NCBI GenBank assembly: GCA_017411405.1
Contig: JAFQQE010000012.1
Location: 81,280-145,279 of the forward strand
Reading direction: 5' to 3'
Source: Bacilli bacterium
GTDB lineage: Bacteria; Bacillota_I; Bacilli_A; RF39; UBA660
Length of the DNA stretch: 64,000 nucleotides
Below the pieces are notes generated by a model. That model worked only from the letters and a program-made list of their open reading frames with translations. It had not been told where the DNA came from and did not search any database. The position numbers and the translations under genes are program-made. The stretch's first letter is position 1. Every line of letters begins with the position of its first letter. Below are positions 33,962 through 43,521 of the stretch, in pieces.

Positions 33962-36025
33962 ATGAAGAAATTAAAAGAATTTATATTTAGTAAAAGAGTA
34001 AGAGATATTATTTTAATAAGTTTATTTGTGTTTGTTACAGAATTGATAGTAAGATTTGTAACAAATATAGATATAAATTATGGAATTTTAAGAATATTTA
34101 TATCTTCTTTAATTATAGGTATGATAGTATCTTTGATTAGTTCTTACTTTAATAAAGTAATAGGTAAAATAATTAAGATTATTATTTCTTTTTTACTTAC
34201 ATTTTATATATTTGTGGAAGTTGGTTTATATAATTATTTAGGTTTTTATATGGGAATAGGTAATGGGGAACAAGGTGCTAAGAATTTGAGTTATATATTA
34301 GATTTTCTTAAATCAGTTAAACCTACATATTATTTAGTTTTTATACCATTTATTTTATTGATTCTATATTATATATTTATTGATAAAAAGTTATTAAAGT
34401 TTGAGGAAACTAAGAAGAGTAAAAGAGTAGGAGTAAAAAAACTTATTCCAACATTAATATCTCTTATAACTATTGTTATTTTAAGTGGTATATATTATAG
34501 TACTTTAATTATTCCATTTATGCAAAATAAATTAGAAAGTACTGATAATAAAACGTTATTCTTATATCCTGAAAATAGTAATTTATCTGTTAGTCAATTT
34601 GGTGTATTAGTATATGGAGTTACAGATATTAATTCAATTATATTTGATATAAATATTGAAGATGTTGATAAATTTGAAAATGTAAATGGAGAAAATAATA
34701 ATGATGTTATTACTGATTATTCTAGGATTATTAATGATGATGCATGGAATAGTTTAATTAGTAATGAAAAAAATAGTACATATAATAATTTAAATAATTA
34801 TTTTATTAATAGAGATATTACTAGTAAAAATGAATATACTGGTATATTTAAAGATAAGAATTTGATAGTTATTCTTTTAGAAAGTGTTAATGAAATAGCG
34901 TTAGAAAAAGAGTTTTTTCCTAATATATGGAAAATATATAGTGAAGGTATAAGTTTTAGAAATAATTATTCACCACGTAATAATTGTAGTACTGGTAATA
35001 ATGAAATGACAGTTATGACTGGTTTATATAGTATTAATAATACTTGTACTGCTAATAAATATAAGAATAATGAGTATTATCAAGCTATATTCAATATATT
35101 TAAAAATAGTGGTTATAATGCTACAAGTTATCACTCATATACTGATAAATATTATTCTAGACATACTATACATAAAAATATGGGTAGTGAAAAATTTTAT
35201 GGTGTAGTTGATCTTGGGATGGAATATAGTAATATTTATGAGGAATGGCCTAGTGATCTTACATTTTTTGAAACTGCGATGCCATATTTTATAAATCAAG
35301 ATAAGTTTTTAGCATTTATGACTACTGTAACTACACATCAAACGTATAATGTTCCTAGTACTTTGGGTGATAAGTATTTAGATTTGTTTAGTGATACAGA
35401 ATATTCAACTACTACAAAGAGATATTTATCTAAAATGTATGAACTTGATAAAGCTTTAGGATATATGTTAGAAGAATTAGAGAAAAATGGTAAATTAGAT
35501 GATACAGTAATAGCGATGTTTTCTGATCATTATCCATATGGTTTAACTAATACTCAAATAAATAGTGTTTTAGATTATGATGTTAATATTAGACAAGAAG
35601 TAGATAGAACACCTATGGTTATATATAATTCAAAAATTGAACCAAAAGAAATAACTAAATATACTAGTTTAGTAGATTTGTTGCCAACATTATTAAATAT
35701 GTTTGACTTAAACTATGATCCTAGACTTTATTTTGGTACTGATATTATGAGTGATAATGTTGGACGCGTAGCCTTTGCTGATGGTTCTTGGCAAGATGAA
35801 GTAGGATTCTATTCAGCTACTAATGGAAAATTTACTGAAACGAATAATGAAGGTAAAACTTACACTATAGATGAGATTAAAATGATTAATAAAGAAATTA
35901 GTACTGAAAAGAAGATGAGTAATTTAGCTATAAAGAATAATTATTTTGAATATTTAAAAGATGGTTTAGAAAAAAATAAGGTTGTAGTAAGTGACGTAGT
36001 AGAAAATAGTGATAAAGCAGAATAA
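33962..36025 (+). CDS. LtaS-family phosphoglycerol transferase (lipoteichoic acid synthase-like)
   Basis: Membrane enzyme that transfers glycerol-phosphate from phosphatidylglycerol onto a lipid anchor outside the cell. About five N-terminal membrane segments span residues 15-190, then an extracytoplasmic sulfatase/alkaline-phosphatase-fold domain. Metal and catalytic motifs are LIVILLESVNE (Glu), NNCSTGNNEMTVMTG (nucleophile Thr), and MFSDHYPYG (Asp-His). The length of 687 aa is normal. I use the ATG at 33962, about 10 bases after GGGTGAT, not the upstream TTG. LtaS itself versus a related enzyme cannot be settled. Confidence 0.87.
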   Translation: MKKLKEFIFSKRVRDIILISLFVFVTELIVRFVTNIDINYGILRIFISSLIIGMIVSLISSYFNKVIGKIIKIIISFLLTFYIFVEVGLYNYLGFYMGIGNGEQGAKNLSYILDFLKSVKPTYYLVFIPFILLILYYIFIDKKLLKFEETKKSKRVGVKKLIPTLISLITIVILSGIYYSTLIIPFMQNKLESTDNKTLFLYPENSNLSVSQFGVLVYGVTDINSIIFDINIEDVDKFENVNGENNNDVITDYSRIINDDAWNSLISNEKNSTYNNLNNYFINRDITSKNEYTGIFKDKNLIVILLESVNEIALEKEFFPNIWKIYSEGISFRNNYSPRNNCSTGNNEMTVMTGLYSINNTCTANKYKNNEYYQAIFNIFKNSGYNATSYHSYTDKYYSRHTIHKNMGSEKFYGVVDLGMEYSNIYEEWPSDLTFFETAMPYFINQDKFLAFMTTVTTHQTYNVPSTLGDKYLDLFSDTEYSTTTKRYLSKMYELDKALGYMLEELEKNGKLDDTVIAMFSDHYPYGLTNTQINSVLDYDVNIRQEVDRTPMVIYNSKIEPKEITKYTSLVDLLPTLLNMFDLNYDPRLYFGTDIMSDNVGRVAFADGSWQDEVGFYSATNGKFTETNNEGKTYTIDEIKMINKEISTEKKMSNLAIKNNYFEYLKDGLEKNKVVVSDVVENSDKAE

Positions 36026-36066
36026 TGTAAAATATGTGTAAAATTTTAAATTATAATGATTTAAAG

Positions 36067-36098
36067 AATCTGTTAGGAAATATATAACAGATTTTTTT
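36067..36098 (+). terminator. Terminator after the ltaS-like gene
   Basis: AATCTGTT / AACAGATT hairpin and a T run. The rest of 36099-36219 is AT-rich with only the next gene's GGGAGG ribosome site. Confidence 0.75.
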
Positions 36099-36219
36099 AA
36101 TTGCATAAATTTTTATAATATTTTTTACTAATATAAAATTTTTGTATACCTGATTTTATAAATTTGTAATTTTACATGTTTTTATTATTTATGTTATTTT
36201 TGCTTGGGAGGTCGAAGTA

Positions 36220-37104
36220 ATGAAAAATGATATAAAATTTATAAATGATAAAGTAGTAAAAAAGATATTAACTAGTGAGGAGGAAGAAAATAGAGAATAT
36301 TTAGTTAGAATAATAAGTGGAGTAACTGGTATAGATAAGACGTTATTAAAAGATAATATTAAATTAGTTACAAACGAAATAAGTAGTAATATTAATACTG
36401 TAAATAGTGTAGTGGATGCAGTGTTTGATGATAATAGAGAATATATTAATATAGAAATTAATTATAATTATAGCAAAACTACTATAGTAAAAAATAATAT
36501 TTATGTGTATCATATGATATTAAGACAAGTAAAAAAATCTAAGGATTACAAGAAAGTAACTCCTGTAATACAAATAAATATAAACGGATATGATTTATTT
36601 GGAAAAAATGACTTTTTATATAAAACACAAATGAAAGAGATGAAATATAATTTAATAAGAGATGAAATGATAACGGTATATGATATAAATCTAGATTTTC
36701 TTAGAAATATAGATTATAATAAAATAAAGAAAGGACATATATCTGATTTAGAAAAAATATTATATTTATTTATTTGTGATGATAAAGTATTATTAGATGA
36801 TATGTATAAAGGTGATATAACAATGGATAAGATTAGAGATGATTTTGATAAGATAACTTGGGAAAGAGATTCTGTATTATATTATGATCCGGAAGATTTA
36901 AATAGGCAAATAATAGAAGAAAAAGTAGAAGAAGAAGTAAATAAGAGAATGGAGGAAATAAATAAAAGATTAGATAAAGAAACTAAACAAACTCAAAAAC
37001 TTATTGTTAAAAATATGATTGAAAAAGGTTTAGATGATAAAATTATAAAAGATGTATTAAATATAGATGATGAAACTTTGAAAAGTTGTAAAGAAATAAA
37101 TTGA
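36220..37104 (+). CDS. Rpn/PD-(D/E)XK nuclease-family protein, 294 aa
   Basis: Related to the Rpn recombination-promoting nucleases, often annotated 'PD-(D/E)XK nuclease family transposase'. It begins with the typical FINDKVVKKIL and ends in a coiled-coil region with Glu/Lys helix and a last helix containing MIEKGLDDKIIKDVLNID, both usual for the family. The core acidic residues are VVDAVFDD and YINIEINYNYSK, where the second is normally E-x-Q; here Gln is Asn. The members are mobile-element associated, but no terminal repeats or transposase partner are visible here. Confidence 0.8.
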   Translation: MKNDIKFINDKVVKKILTSEEEENREYLVRIISGVTGIDKTLLKDNIKLVTNEISSNINTVNSVVDAVFDDNREYINIEINYNYSKTTIVKNNIYVYHMILRQVKKSKDYKKVTPVIQININGYDLFGKNDFLYKTQMKEMKYNLIRDEMITVYDINLDFLRNIDYNKIKKGHISDLEKILYLFICDDKVLLDDMYKGDITMDKIRDDFDKITWERDSVLYYDPEDLNRQIIEEKVEEEVNKRMEEINKRLDKETKQTQKLIVKNMIEKGLDDKIIKDVLNIDDETLKSCKEIN

Positions 37105-37171
37105 CATTTCTTTTTTTATATTGTATTCTTGAAATCGAGGAATATTTAGAAAATCGAAAGTGAGTGAATAT

Positions 37172-39190
37172 ATGAATTTAGTAATAGTTGAGTCGCCAAG
37201 TAAGACTAAAGCGATTGGTAAATATTTAGGTAGTAATTATAAAGTTGTATCAAGTAAAGGGCATATAAGAGATTTAGCTACTAGTGGTAAATTTGGATTG
37301 GGTGTAGATATAGAAAAAGATTTTGAACCTAATTATATACCTATAACTGGTAAGAAAAAAATAATTAATGAATTAAAGCGTGATGCTAAAGAGGCTGATA
37401 TGGTTTATCTTGCAACAGACCCTGATCGTGAAGGAGAAGCTATTAGTTGGCATTTATATGATGCTATAGGATTAAATGATGATAATTATAAAAGAATTCT
37501 TTTTAATGAAATAACAGAAGGTGCTGTAAAAGATGCTATAAAAAATCCTAAGATGATTGATTATAATTTAGTTAAGAGTCAAGAAACTAGAAGAATATTA
37601 GACAGAATTATAGGATTTAGGTTGTCAAAACTTATGCAATCTAAAACTGGAGGTAAATCTGCTGGACGTGTACAAAGCGTAGCATTAAAACTTATTGTAG
37701 ATAGAGAAAGAGAAATAGAAGCTTTTATACCAGAAGAATATTGGACTATAGAAGCTGATTTTGATTTATTTAAGTCTGAATTAGAAAAATATAATAATAA
37801 GAAATTAGAAATTAAAAGCGAAGAAGAAGCGAATAAAATACTTATTGAGTTATCTGATACATTTAAAGTAATTAGTGTAGAGAGTAAAGAAAAAAATAAA
37901 AAGGGTGTAATGCCATTTATTACTTCTACATTACAACAAGCTTGTTCTACTAAATTTAATTTTGGTTCTAGTAAAACTATGAGTATAGCTCAAAAGTTAT
38001 ATGAAGGTAAAGATATTGGTAGTGAAACTGTCGGTTTAATTAGTTATATGAGAACTGATTCAACAAGACTTTCAAATGTTTTTGTTAGTGATGCTTTATC
38101 ATATATAGAAAGTGAATTTGGAAAAGAATACGTAGGGAATGTTAAGATAAGTAAAAAGACTGATAACGTACAGGATGCTCATGAAGCTATAAGGCCTACA
38201 AGTATAAAACGTACTCCAGAAAGTGTTAAAAAATATTTAACTAGTGATGAATTTAAAGTATATAGTATTATTTATTATCGTGCTCTAGCTAGTTTAATGA
38301 AGGATGCTAAAGTTATTCAAACAAGTATAGTAATGGATAATAATAATTATCATTTTAAAACTACTGGTCAAGTTACTAGTTTTGACGGATTTATGAAAGT
38401 ATATAAGGATTATATGAATTCTGAAGATGTAACTCTTCCAATTATTAAAGAAGGAGATATTTTTAATACTGATAAGATATCAAGTGAACAACATTTTACT
38501 AAACCTGCATCTCGTTATACAGAAGCTTCATTAATTAAAGAAATGGAAAGTTTAGGAATAGGTAGACCTAGTACTTATGCTAAGACTATGGAAACTTTAA
38601 AAGAAAGAGCTTATGTTAATATTATAGATAAGAAATTTCATCCAACTGAAGTTGGTATAGAAACTACAGATAAATTACAAGAATTTTTCTCTAATATAAT
38701 AAATGTTGAATATACTCGTGATATGGAAACTGATTTAGATGAAATTGCTTTAGAAAAGCAAGATAATATTAAAGTATTAAGAGATTTTTATGATAAGTTT
38801 GAACCATTAGTAGAAAATGCTTTTTCTAATATGGAGAAGAAAGCACCTGTTAGTACTGGCGAGGTTTGCCCTAATTGTGGTAATGAATTAGTTATTAGGA
38901 AGGGTAGATATGGAGAATTTACTGCTTGTAGTAATTATCCGGAATGTAAATATATAAAACAAGTAGAAAAAGAGATAAAAGAAATTTGTGATTGTCCTGT
39001 TTGTAATAATGGGAAAATAATAGAAAAGAAAACTAAGAAAAATAAAATATTTTATGGATGTAATAATTATCCTAAATGTAAAACTGCTGCTTGGGATATA
39101 CCTACTGGAGAATTATGTCCAGAATGTAAGAACTTATTAATTAATAAAAATAATATTATTAAGTGTAGTAATTGTGAATATGAAAAGTAA
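37172..39190 (+). CDS. topA: DNA topoisomerase I (TopA)
   Basis: Relaxes negative supercoils. I use the ATG at 37172, giving MNLVIVESPSKTKAIGKYLG, the canonical TOPRIM start; GTG at 37160 is inside the ribosome site. The TOPRIM acidic triad is DPDREGEA, and the active-site Tyr is in LISYMRTDSTRLS near residue 290. Three C-terminal zinc ribbons follow (CPNCG/CSNYPEC, CPVC/CNNYPKC, CPEC/CSNC). The length of 672 aa is normal. Confidence 0.97.
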   Translation: MNLVIVESPSKTKAIGKYLGSNYKVVSSKGHIRDLATSGKFGLGVDIEKDFEPNYIPITGKKKIINELKRDAKEADMVYLATDPDREGEAISWHLYDAIGLNDDNYKRILFNEITEGAVKDAIKNPKMIDYNLVKSQETRRILDRIIGFRLSKLMQSKTGGKSAGRVQSVALKLIVDREREIEAFIPEEYWTIEADFDLFKSELEKYNNKKLEIKSEEEANKILIELSDTFKVISVESKEKNKKGVMPFITSTLQQACSTKFNFGSSKTMSIAQKLYEGKDIGSETVGLISYMRTDSTRLSNVFVSDALSYIESEFGKEYVGNVKISKKTDNVQDAHEAIRPTSIKRTPESVKKYLTSDEFKVYSIIYYRALASLMKDAKVIQTSIVMDNNNYHFKTTGQVTSFDGFMKVYKDYMNSEDVTLPIIKEGDIFNTDKISSEQHFTKPASRYTEASLIKEMESLGIGRPSTYAKTMETLKERAYVNIIDKKFHPTEVGIETTDKLQEFFSNIINVEYTRDMETDLDEIALEKQDNIKVLRDFYDKFEPLVENAFSNMEKKAPVSTGEVCPNCGNELVIRKGRYGEFTACSNYPECKYIKQVEKEIKEICDCPVCNNGKIIEKKTKKNKIFYGCNNYPKCKTAAWDIPTGELCPECKNLLINKNNIIKCSNCEYEK

Positions 39191-39212
39191 ACTTAAAAGT
39201 TTGCTTTTTTTT
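39189..39212 (+). terminator. Terminator of topA
   Basis: AAACTT / AAGTTT hairpin then GC and a T run. Confidence 0.6.
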
Positions 39213-39249
39213 AATTCTTTGTGATATTATTAATCTAGGAAGTGATAGA

Positions 39250-40125
39250 ATGAAGAAAAGTTTTTTAGATAGAAAAGATGGATATAGAATAAAAGATATG
39301 ACTGGTATGAATCAAATATTGATTGATTTAAAACCAAGAAGATGTGATAGTGATGTATATATTAATCAAGATATGGATATAACTGAATTAGTTAATTATA
39401 TGGATAAGTTAAAAAAAGATGGTAAGTCTGTTACTTATTTTCATGCGTTTTTAACTGCATTAGGTAAAACTATATATAATAGAAATAAATTAAATAGATT
39501 TGTTCAAAATAGACATTTATTTGAACATAAAGAAATAGTTATATCTTTTGTTGCTAAGGTTAGTTTTGATGATAAGAGTGAAGAAATAATGGTATTAGTT
39601 CCAATAAATGAAGATGATAATATTTTTACTATTAGTGAATTTGTTAAAAATAAAGTAGATGAAATTAGAGAAAAGAAAAGTAAAAAAGAAGGTGCTAATA
39701 ATGCTATAGATTTCTTAGGTAAATTACCTAATATTATTAGAATTCCTTTAATTGGTATATTTAAATGGTTAGATAGAATAGATTTATTACCTAGTAGTTT
39801 GATTAAAGATAATTTATATTATAGTAGTGTAATAGTTTCTAATTTAGGTTCTATTAAATGTGATGCTATATATCATAATTTAACTAATTTGGGTACTTGT
39901 ACTGGTTTAATTACTATGGGTGAAATTAAAACTAAAGAAGTAATAAATGATAAAGGTAAAAAAGAAATTAGAAAGTTTTGTAGTTTTGGAATAAATTTAG
40001 ATGAGAGAATAGCAGATGGATATTATATGGCTAAATCTATGAAATTATTAGAAAGAATATTAAATAATCCTAGTATGCTTGAAAGTAAAATTAGTGAAAA
40101 AATCGAAGTAGAAGAAAATAGGTAA
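39250..40125 (+). CDS. E2-type acyltransferase domain protein (CAT fold), 291 aa
   Basis: Resembles the catalytic domain of 2-oxo-acid dehydrogenase acyltransferases (CAT fold) without lipoyl or E1/E3-binding domains. SVTYFHAFLTALGKTIYNR and YYSSVIVSNLGSIKCDAIYH align with the family. At the site of the catalytic HRxxDG motif it has DERIADGYY, so the catalytic His is replaced by Glu. No dehydrogenase E1 or E3 genes are near. It may have lost acyl transfer or be an analogue with another role. It lies between topA and sepF as its own unit. Confidence 0.75.
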   Translation: MKKSFLDRKDGYRIKDMTGMNQILIDLKPRRCDSDVYINQDMDITELVNYMDKLKKDGKSVTYFHAFLTALGKTIYNRNKLNRFVQNRHLFEHKEIVISFVAKVSFDDKSEEIMVLVPINEDDNIFTISEFVKNKVDEIREKKSKKEGANNAIDFLGKLPNIIRIPLIGIFKWLDRIDLLPSSLIKDNLYYSSVIVSNLGSIKCDAIYHNLTNLGTCTGLITMGEIKTKEVINDKGKKEIRKFCSFGINLDERIADGYYMAKSMKLLERILNNPSMLESKISEKIEVEENR

Positions 40126-40202
40126 ATATTTATTAAAATTTCTATTTACTTAATTTGATTATTTATGTTATACTATAATAGTAATCATAGGAGGAAAATG
40201 AT

Positions 40203-40616
40203 ATGGCGTTTGATGGAATAAAAAAAGCATTATTTGATAATGATAATAAAGATAATTCAGTAGAAGATAATTTTTATACTATTAGTAATAAACAGTTAAA
40301 AGAAGAAGAAAGTAAGAATGGAAGTAAGATGATTCTTGTTGAACCTAGAGCATATTCTGAAAGTCAACAAATTGCAGATTATTTGAAAAATAGAAATTCT
40401 GTTGTAGTTAATTTAAAGAGAGTAACTAGCGATCAAGCTAAAAGATTAATTGACTTTTTAACTGGAACAATATATGCTATAGGTGGTTCTTTGCAAAAGT
40501 TAGGTAATGGAATCTATTTATGTACACCAAATAATGTTAATGTACAAGGTAAAATGAGTGAGTCTGAAGAAAAAGAAAAAGCTAAAACTAAATACGAAAG
40601 TGATATAGAATTCTAA
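40203..40616 (+). CDS. sepF: Cell division protein SepF
   Basis: FtsZ-binding, membrane-tethering division protein. An amphipathic N-terminal helix (MAFDGIKKALFD) is followed by a linker and the conserved core: ILVEPRAYSESQQIADYLK, SVVVNLKRVTSDQAKRLIDF, GTIYAIGGSLQKLGNGIYLCTP. The length of 137 aa is normal. A strong AGGAGG site and a TATACTATAAT-like promoter precede it. It lies upstream of divIVA, as in the Firmicute division cluster. Confidence 0.95.
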   Translation: MAFDGIKKALFDNDNKDNSVEDNFYTISNKQLKEEESKNGSKMILVEPRAYSESQQIADYLKNRNSVVVNLKRVTSDQAKRLIDFLTGTIYAIGGSLQKLGNGIYLCTPNNVNVQGKMSESEEKEKAKTKYESDIEF

Positions 40617-40635
40617 TAAATTAGGATGTGGTTAT

Positions 40636-41070
40636 ATGGAAAAATTTAATACTTCTTTTACAGGATATAAAAAAGAAGAAGTTAATAAGTTTATAGATGA
40701 TGTTATTAAGCAAGTAGAGTCTATGATTAATAATATGAAATCTAAAGATTTAGAAATAGAAAAATTAAAAAGTGAATTAGAGCATTATAAATCTTTAGAA
40801 AGTAATTTTAATAGGGCATTGTTGTTAGCAGAGGATGCTGGACAACAAATTAGAAATAGTGCAAGGAGTGAATCTACAAAACTTTTAGAAGATGCTAAAA
40901 GAAATGCTGATAGAATAATTAATAACGCACTTATTAAAGCAGAAAATACTGAAAGGCAAGCAGAAAAATTAAGAAGAAATATAATCATATTTAAAAGACG
41001 TTTAAGAGATATATTAGAATCTCAAATGGAATTAGTGGATGATATTGATCATATTGATATAAATGATTAA
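40636..41070 (+). CDS. divIVA: DivIVA-family polar/septal coiled-coil protein
   Basis: Binds curved membrane at poles and septa. The N-terminal lipid-binding motif is FNTSFTGYKKEEVNKFIDDV, followed by a long coiled coil with heptads to the end. The length of 144 aa is typical of short DivIVA/GpsB proteins. GpsB is possible, but the position after sepF favours DivIVA. The gap from sepF is 19 bases. A clear terminator follows. Confidence 0.9.
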   Translation: MEKFNTSFTGYKKEEVNKFIDDVIKQVESMINNMKSKDLEIEKLKSELEHYKSLESNFNRALLLAEDAGQQIRNSARSESTKLLEDAKRNADRIINNALIKAENTERQAEKLRRNIIIFKRRLRDILESQMELVDDIDHIDIND

Positions 41071-41077
41071 ACATATT

Positions 41078-41105
41078 AAAGGCAATTGAAAAATTGTCTT
41101 TTTTC
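41078..41105 (+). terminator. Terminator of sepF-divIVA
   Basis: AAGGCAATT / AATTGTCTT hairpin with a 4-base loop and a T run. Confidence 0.8.
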
Positions 41106-41153
41106 TTTCATTTTTAATTAAAAAATGTTACTATAATTGATAGTGGTGATAGT

Positions 41154-43325
41154 ATGTATTATATTAAAGGTAAATTTAAACAATCTATATTTAAAAGTGA
41201 TTCTGGATATAATGTTGGCTTATTTAAAATAAGTGAAACTGATGATCCTGAAATGGAAACTTTTTTAAAAAAGACAGTTACTTTTACAGGTTATTTTAGT
41301 GAACTAAATCCTGATGATACATACATACTTTATGGTTCTTTGATATATCATGATCGTTATGGATATCAATATAGTGTTGCTAGTTATGAAAAATGTATGC
41401 CTACTGGAAGAGATGCTGTTGTGGAATTTTTAACTAGTTCTTTAATAAAAGGGTGTGGTGAGAAAACTGCAATTAAGATTGTAGATATATTAGGTGATAA
41501 TGCTATAGAAAAAATAAAAGAAAATATAAATAATTTAGATCTTATATCTGGTATAAGTGATACTAAAAAGAAATCTATTTATAATTCAATACTTAAATAT
41601 TATGAATCTAATGAAACTATTATTAAGTTAAAAGAATATGGTTTTAGTATAAAAGAAAGTATGAAATTAATTAATGTATATGGTAATGGTATATTAAATA
41701 TTGTTATTAATAATATATATAGTTTAATAGATTTAATAGATTTTAAGACTTTAGATAAAATATATTTAAATATATATAAAGAAACTACTAATTTACGTAT
41801 TTTAGCTTGTATTGTTGAAACTATGAAAAGAATTACTTTTAATAGTGGAGATACTTATTCTTATAAAGATGAAATAATAGTTAGTTTGAGAGATGAATTT
41901 AATATTATTATTGATAGTGATGATTATTTTAGTATGTTAAGTAATGAAAATAGAATAGTTATTAAAGATGATAAGTATTATTTAAAAGAGTATTATGATA
42001 GTGAAAAAAATATAGTTAAAAGATTATATGAAATTAATAATGTTAAAGTAGTTAGTAAAAAGAATGTAAATAATTATATAGAAGCTTTAGAAAAAGAATT
42101 TCATATTAAATATAATGATGAACAAAAAGAAGCTATTAGTTCTATTATAGATAATAATTTAATTGTTATTACTGGCGGACCTGGTACTGGTAAGACTACT
42201 ATAGTTAATGGTATTTTGAATTTGTATAAATTAGTAAATAAGTTAAGTGATGATGGTTTAAATAATAAAGTTGCTTTAATTGCACCTACTGGAAGAGCTA
42301 GTAAGAGAATGAGTGAAACTACTAATTTTGGTGCATCTACTATTCATAGATATTTAAAATGGAATAAAGAGACTGATACGTTTGGTATTAATGAATATAA
42401 TAAAACTTACCATGAATTAGTTATAGTAGATGAAACTAGTATGATTGATACTATGTTGTTTGATACTTTATTAAAAGGGTTAAGAAAGGATGTAAAGTTA
42501 GTTCTTGTTGGTGATGAGGCACAATTACCTAGCGTTTCTCCTGGACTTATATTAAATGATATAATAAGTAGCAATAAATTTAAGCATATTAGACTTACTA
42601 ATATTTATAGACAAAGTAAGAATTCTTATATTCCAATACTTGCAAGTGAAATAAAATCTAAGAATTTAACTGATTATTTAGATAAAAAAGATGACTATAA
42701 TTTTATAGAATGTAATAGTAGAGATATAAAATCTTTGGTAGTTAATATTGCTAATAAAAGTTTAGATAAAGGATATAGTGATAATAATATACAAATACTT
42801 GCACCTATGTATAAGGGAGAAATTGGTATAGATAATTTGAATATTAATTTACAAAGTATATTTAATCCACACGATGATAATTTAAGTGAGGTAGTAATTG
42901 GTAGTGTAACTTATAGAATAAATGATAAAGTGTTGAATTTAGTAAATGATGTTGATAAGGGGATATATAATGGTGATATAGGTTATGTATATGATATTGA
43001 TATAAATAGTAAGAGTGATTTTATTAGGGTTAATTTTGATAATAATATTGTATCTTTTAAAAGAGATGAAATGTCTAGTATAAAGCATGCTTATGCTATA
43101 AGTATACACAAGGCTCAAGGTAGTGAATTTGACCATGTTATTATGCCTATAAGTAAATCTTATAATAAGATGTTATATAATAAGCTTATTTATACTGGTA
43201 TATCTCGTGCTAAGAAGAGTTTAATTATTATAGGAAGTAAGGAAGCGTTTTTATACTCTGTAAATAATGATTATAGTAATACAAGAAAGACAACTCTTTT
43301 AGAATTATTAGTGAATAAAAAATAA
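41154..43325 (+). CDS. recD2: RecD2-type DNA helicase
   Basis: 5'-3' superfamily 1B helicase that works without RecBC in Firmicutes. The N-terminal OB-like region (residues about 1-80) is followed by helix-hairpin-helix repeats (SSLIKGCGEKTAIKIVDILG). Walker A is ITGGPGTGKTTIVNGI near residue 342, motif II is VIVDETSMIDT, motif III is LVGDEAQLPSVSPG, and motif VI is YTGISRAKKSLIIIG. The length of 723 aa fits. It is followed by a tiny membrane-protein gene, as in Bacillus (recD2, yrz genes, alaS). Confidence 0.95.
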   Translation: MYYIKGKFKQSIFKSDSGYNVGLFKISETDDPEMETFLKKTVTFTGYFSELNPDDTYILYGSLIYHDRYGYQYSVASYEKCMPTGRDAVVEFLTSSLIKGCGEKTAIKIVDILGDNAIEKIKENINNLDLISGISDTKKKSIYNSILKYYESNETIIKLKEYGFSIKESMKLINVYGNGILNIVINNIYSLIDLIDFKTLDKIYLNIYKETTNLRILACIVETMKRITFNSGDTYSYKDEIIVSLRDEFNIIIDSDDYFSMLSNENRIVIKDDKYYLKEYYDSEKNIVKRLYEINNVKVVSKKNVNNYIEALEKEFHIKYNDEQKEAISSIIDNNLIVITGGPGTGKTTIVNGILNLYKLVNKLSDDGLNNKVALIAPTGRASKRMSETTNFGASTIHRYLKWNKETDTFGINEYNKTYHELVIVDETSMIDTMLFDTLLKGLRKDVKLVLVGDEAQLPSVSPGLILNDIISSNKFKHIRLTNIYRQSKNSYIPILASEIKSKNLTDYLDKKDDYNFIECNSRDIKSLVVNIANKSLDKGYSDNNIQILAPMYKGEIGIDNLNINLQSIFNPHDDNLSEVVIGSVTYRINDKVLNLVNDVDKGIYNGDIGYVYDIDINSKSDFIRVNFDNNIVSFKRDEMSSIKHAYAISIHKAQGSEFDHVIMPISKSYNKMLYNKLIYTGISRAKKSLIIIGSKEAFLYSVNNDYSNTRKTTLLELLVNKK

Positions 43326-43359
43326 TTTATTATACATAATAATTGTAAAGGAGAAGATT

Positions 43360-43488
43360 ATGAAAAAATTAGGAAAAACTTTAACAGTTATGGGTATACT
43401 TGGTGCAGCAGGTATGGGAACTTATATGTATATGAAAATGAATAAAAATGTAGTAAAAGAATATATGACTTATCTTGATAATAGATAA
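43360..43488 (+). CDS. Tiny membrane protein, 42 aa
   Basis: ATG at 43360 with AAAGGAGAAG just upstream. It has a basic N-terminus MKKLGKT, a short hydrophobic segment rich in Gly/Ala/Met (LTVMGILGAAGMGTYMYM), then a charged C-terminus. Bacillus genomes carry similar about 40-aa genes (YrzQ/DUF3918 type) in the same recD2-alaS neighbourhood, so this may be the counterpart; the match is by position and size only. Confidence 0.65.
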   Translation: MKKLGKTLTVMGILGAAGMGTYMYMKMNKNVVKEYMTYLDNR

Positions 43489-43521
43489 GTTTTTATATTA
43501 TAATAAAGTATAGGTGGTTAT

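Noticed and set aside
36220-37104. Active transposon
   Set aside because: The Rpn-like gene has no flanking inverted repeats or target duplications that I can see; it is listed only as a nuclease-family gene.
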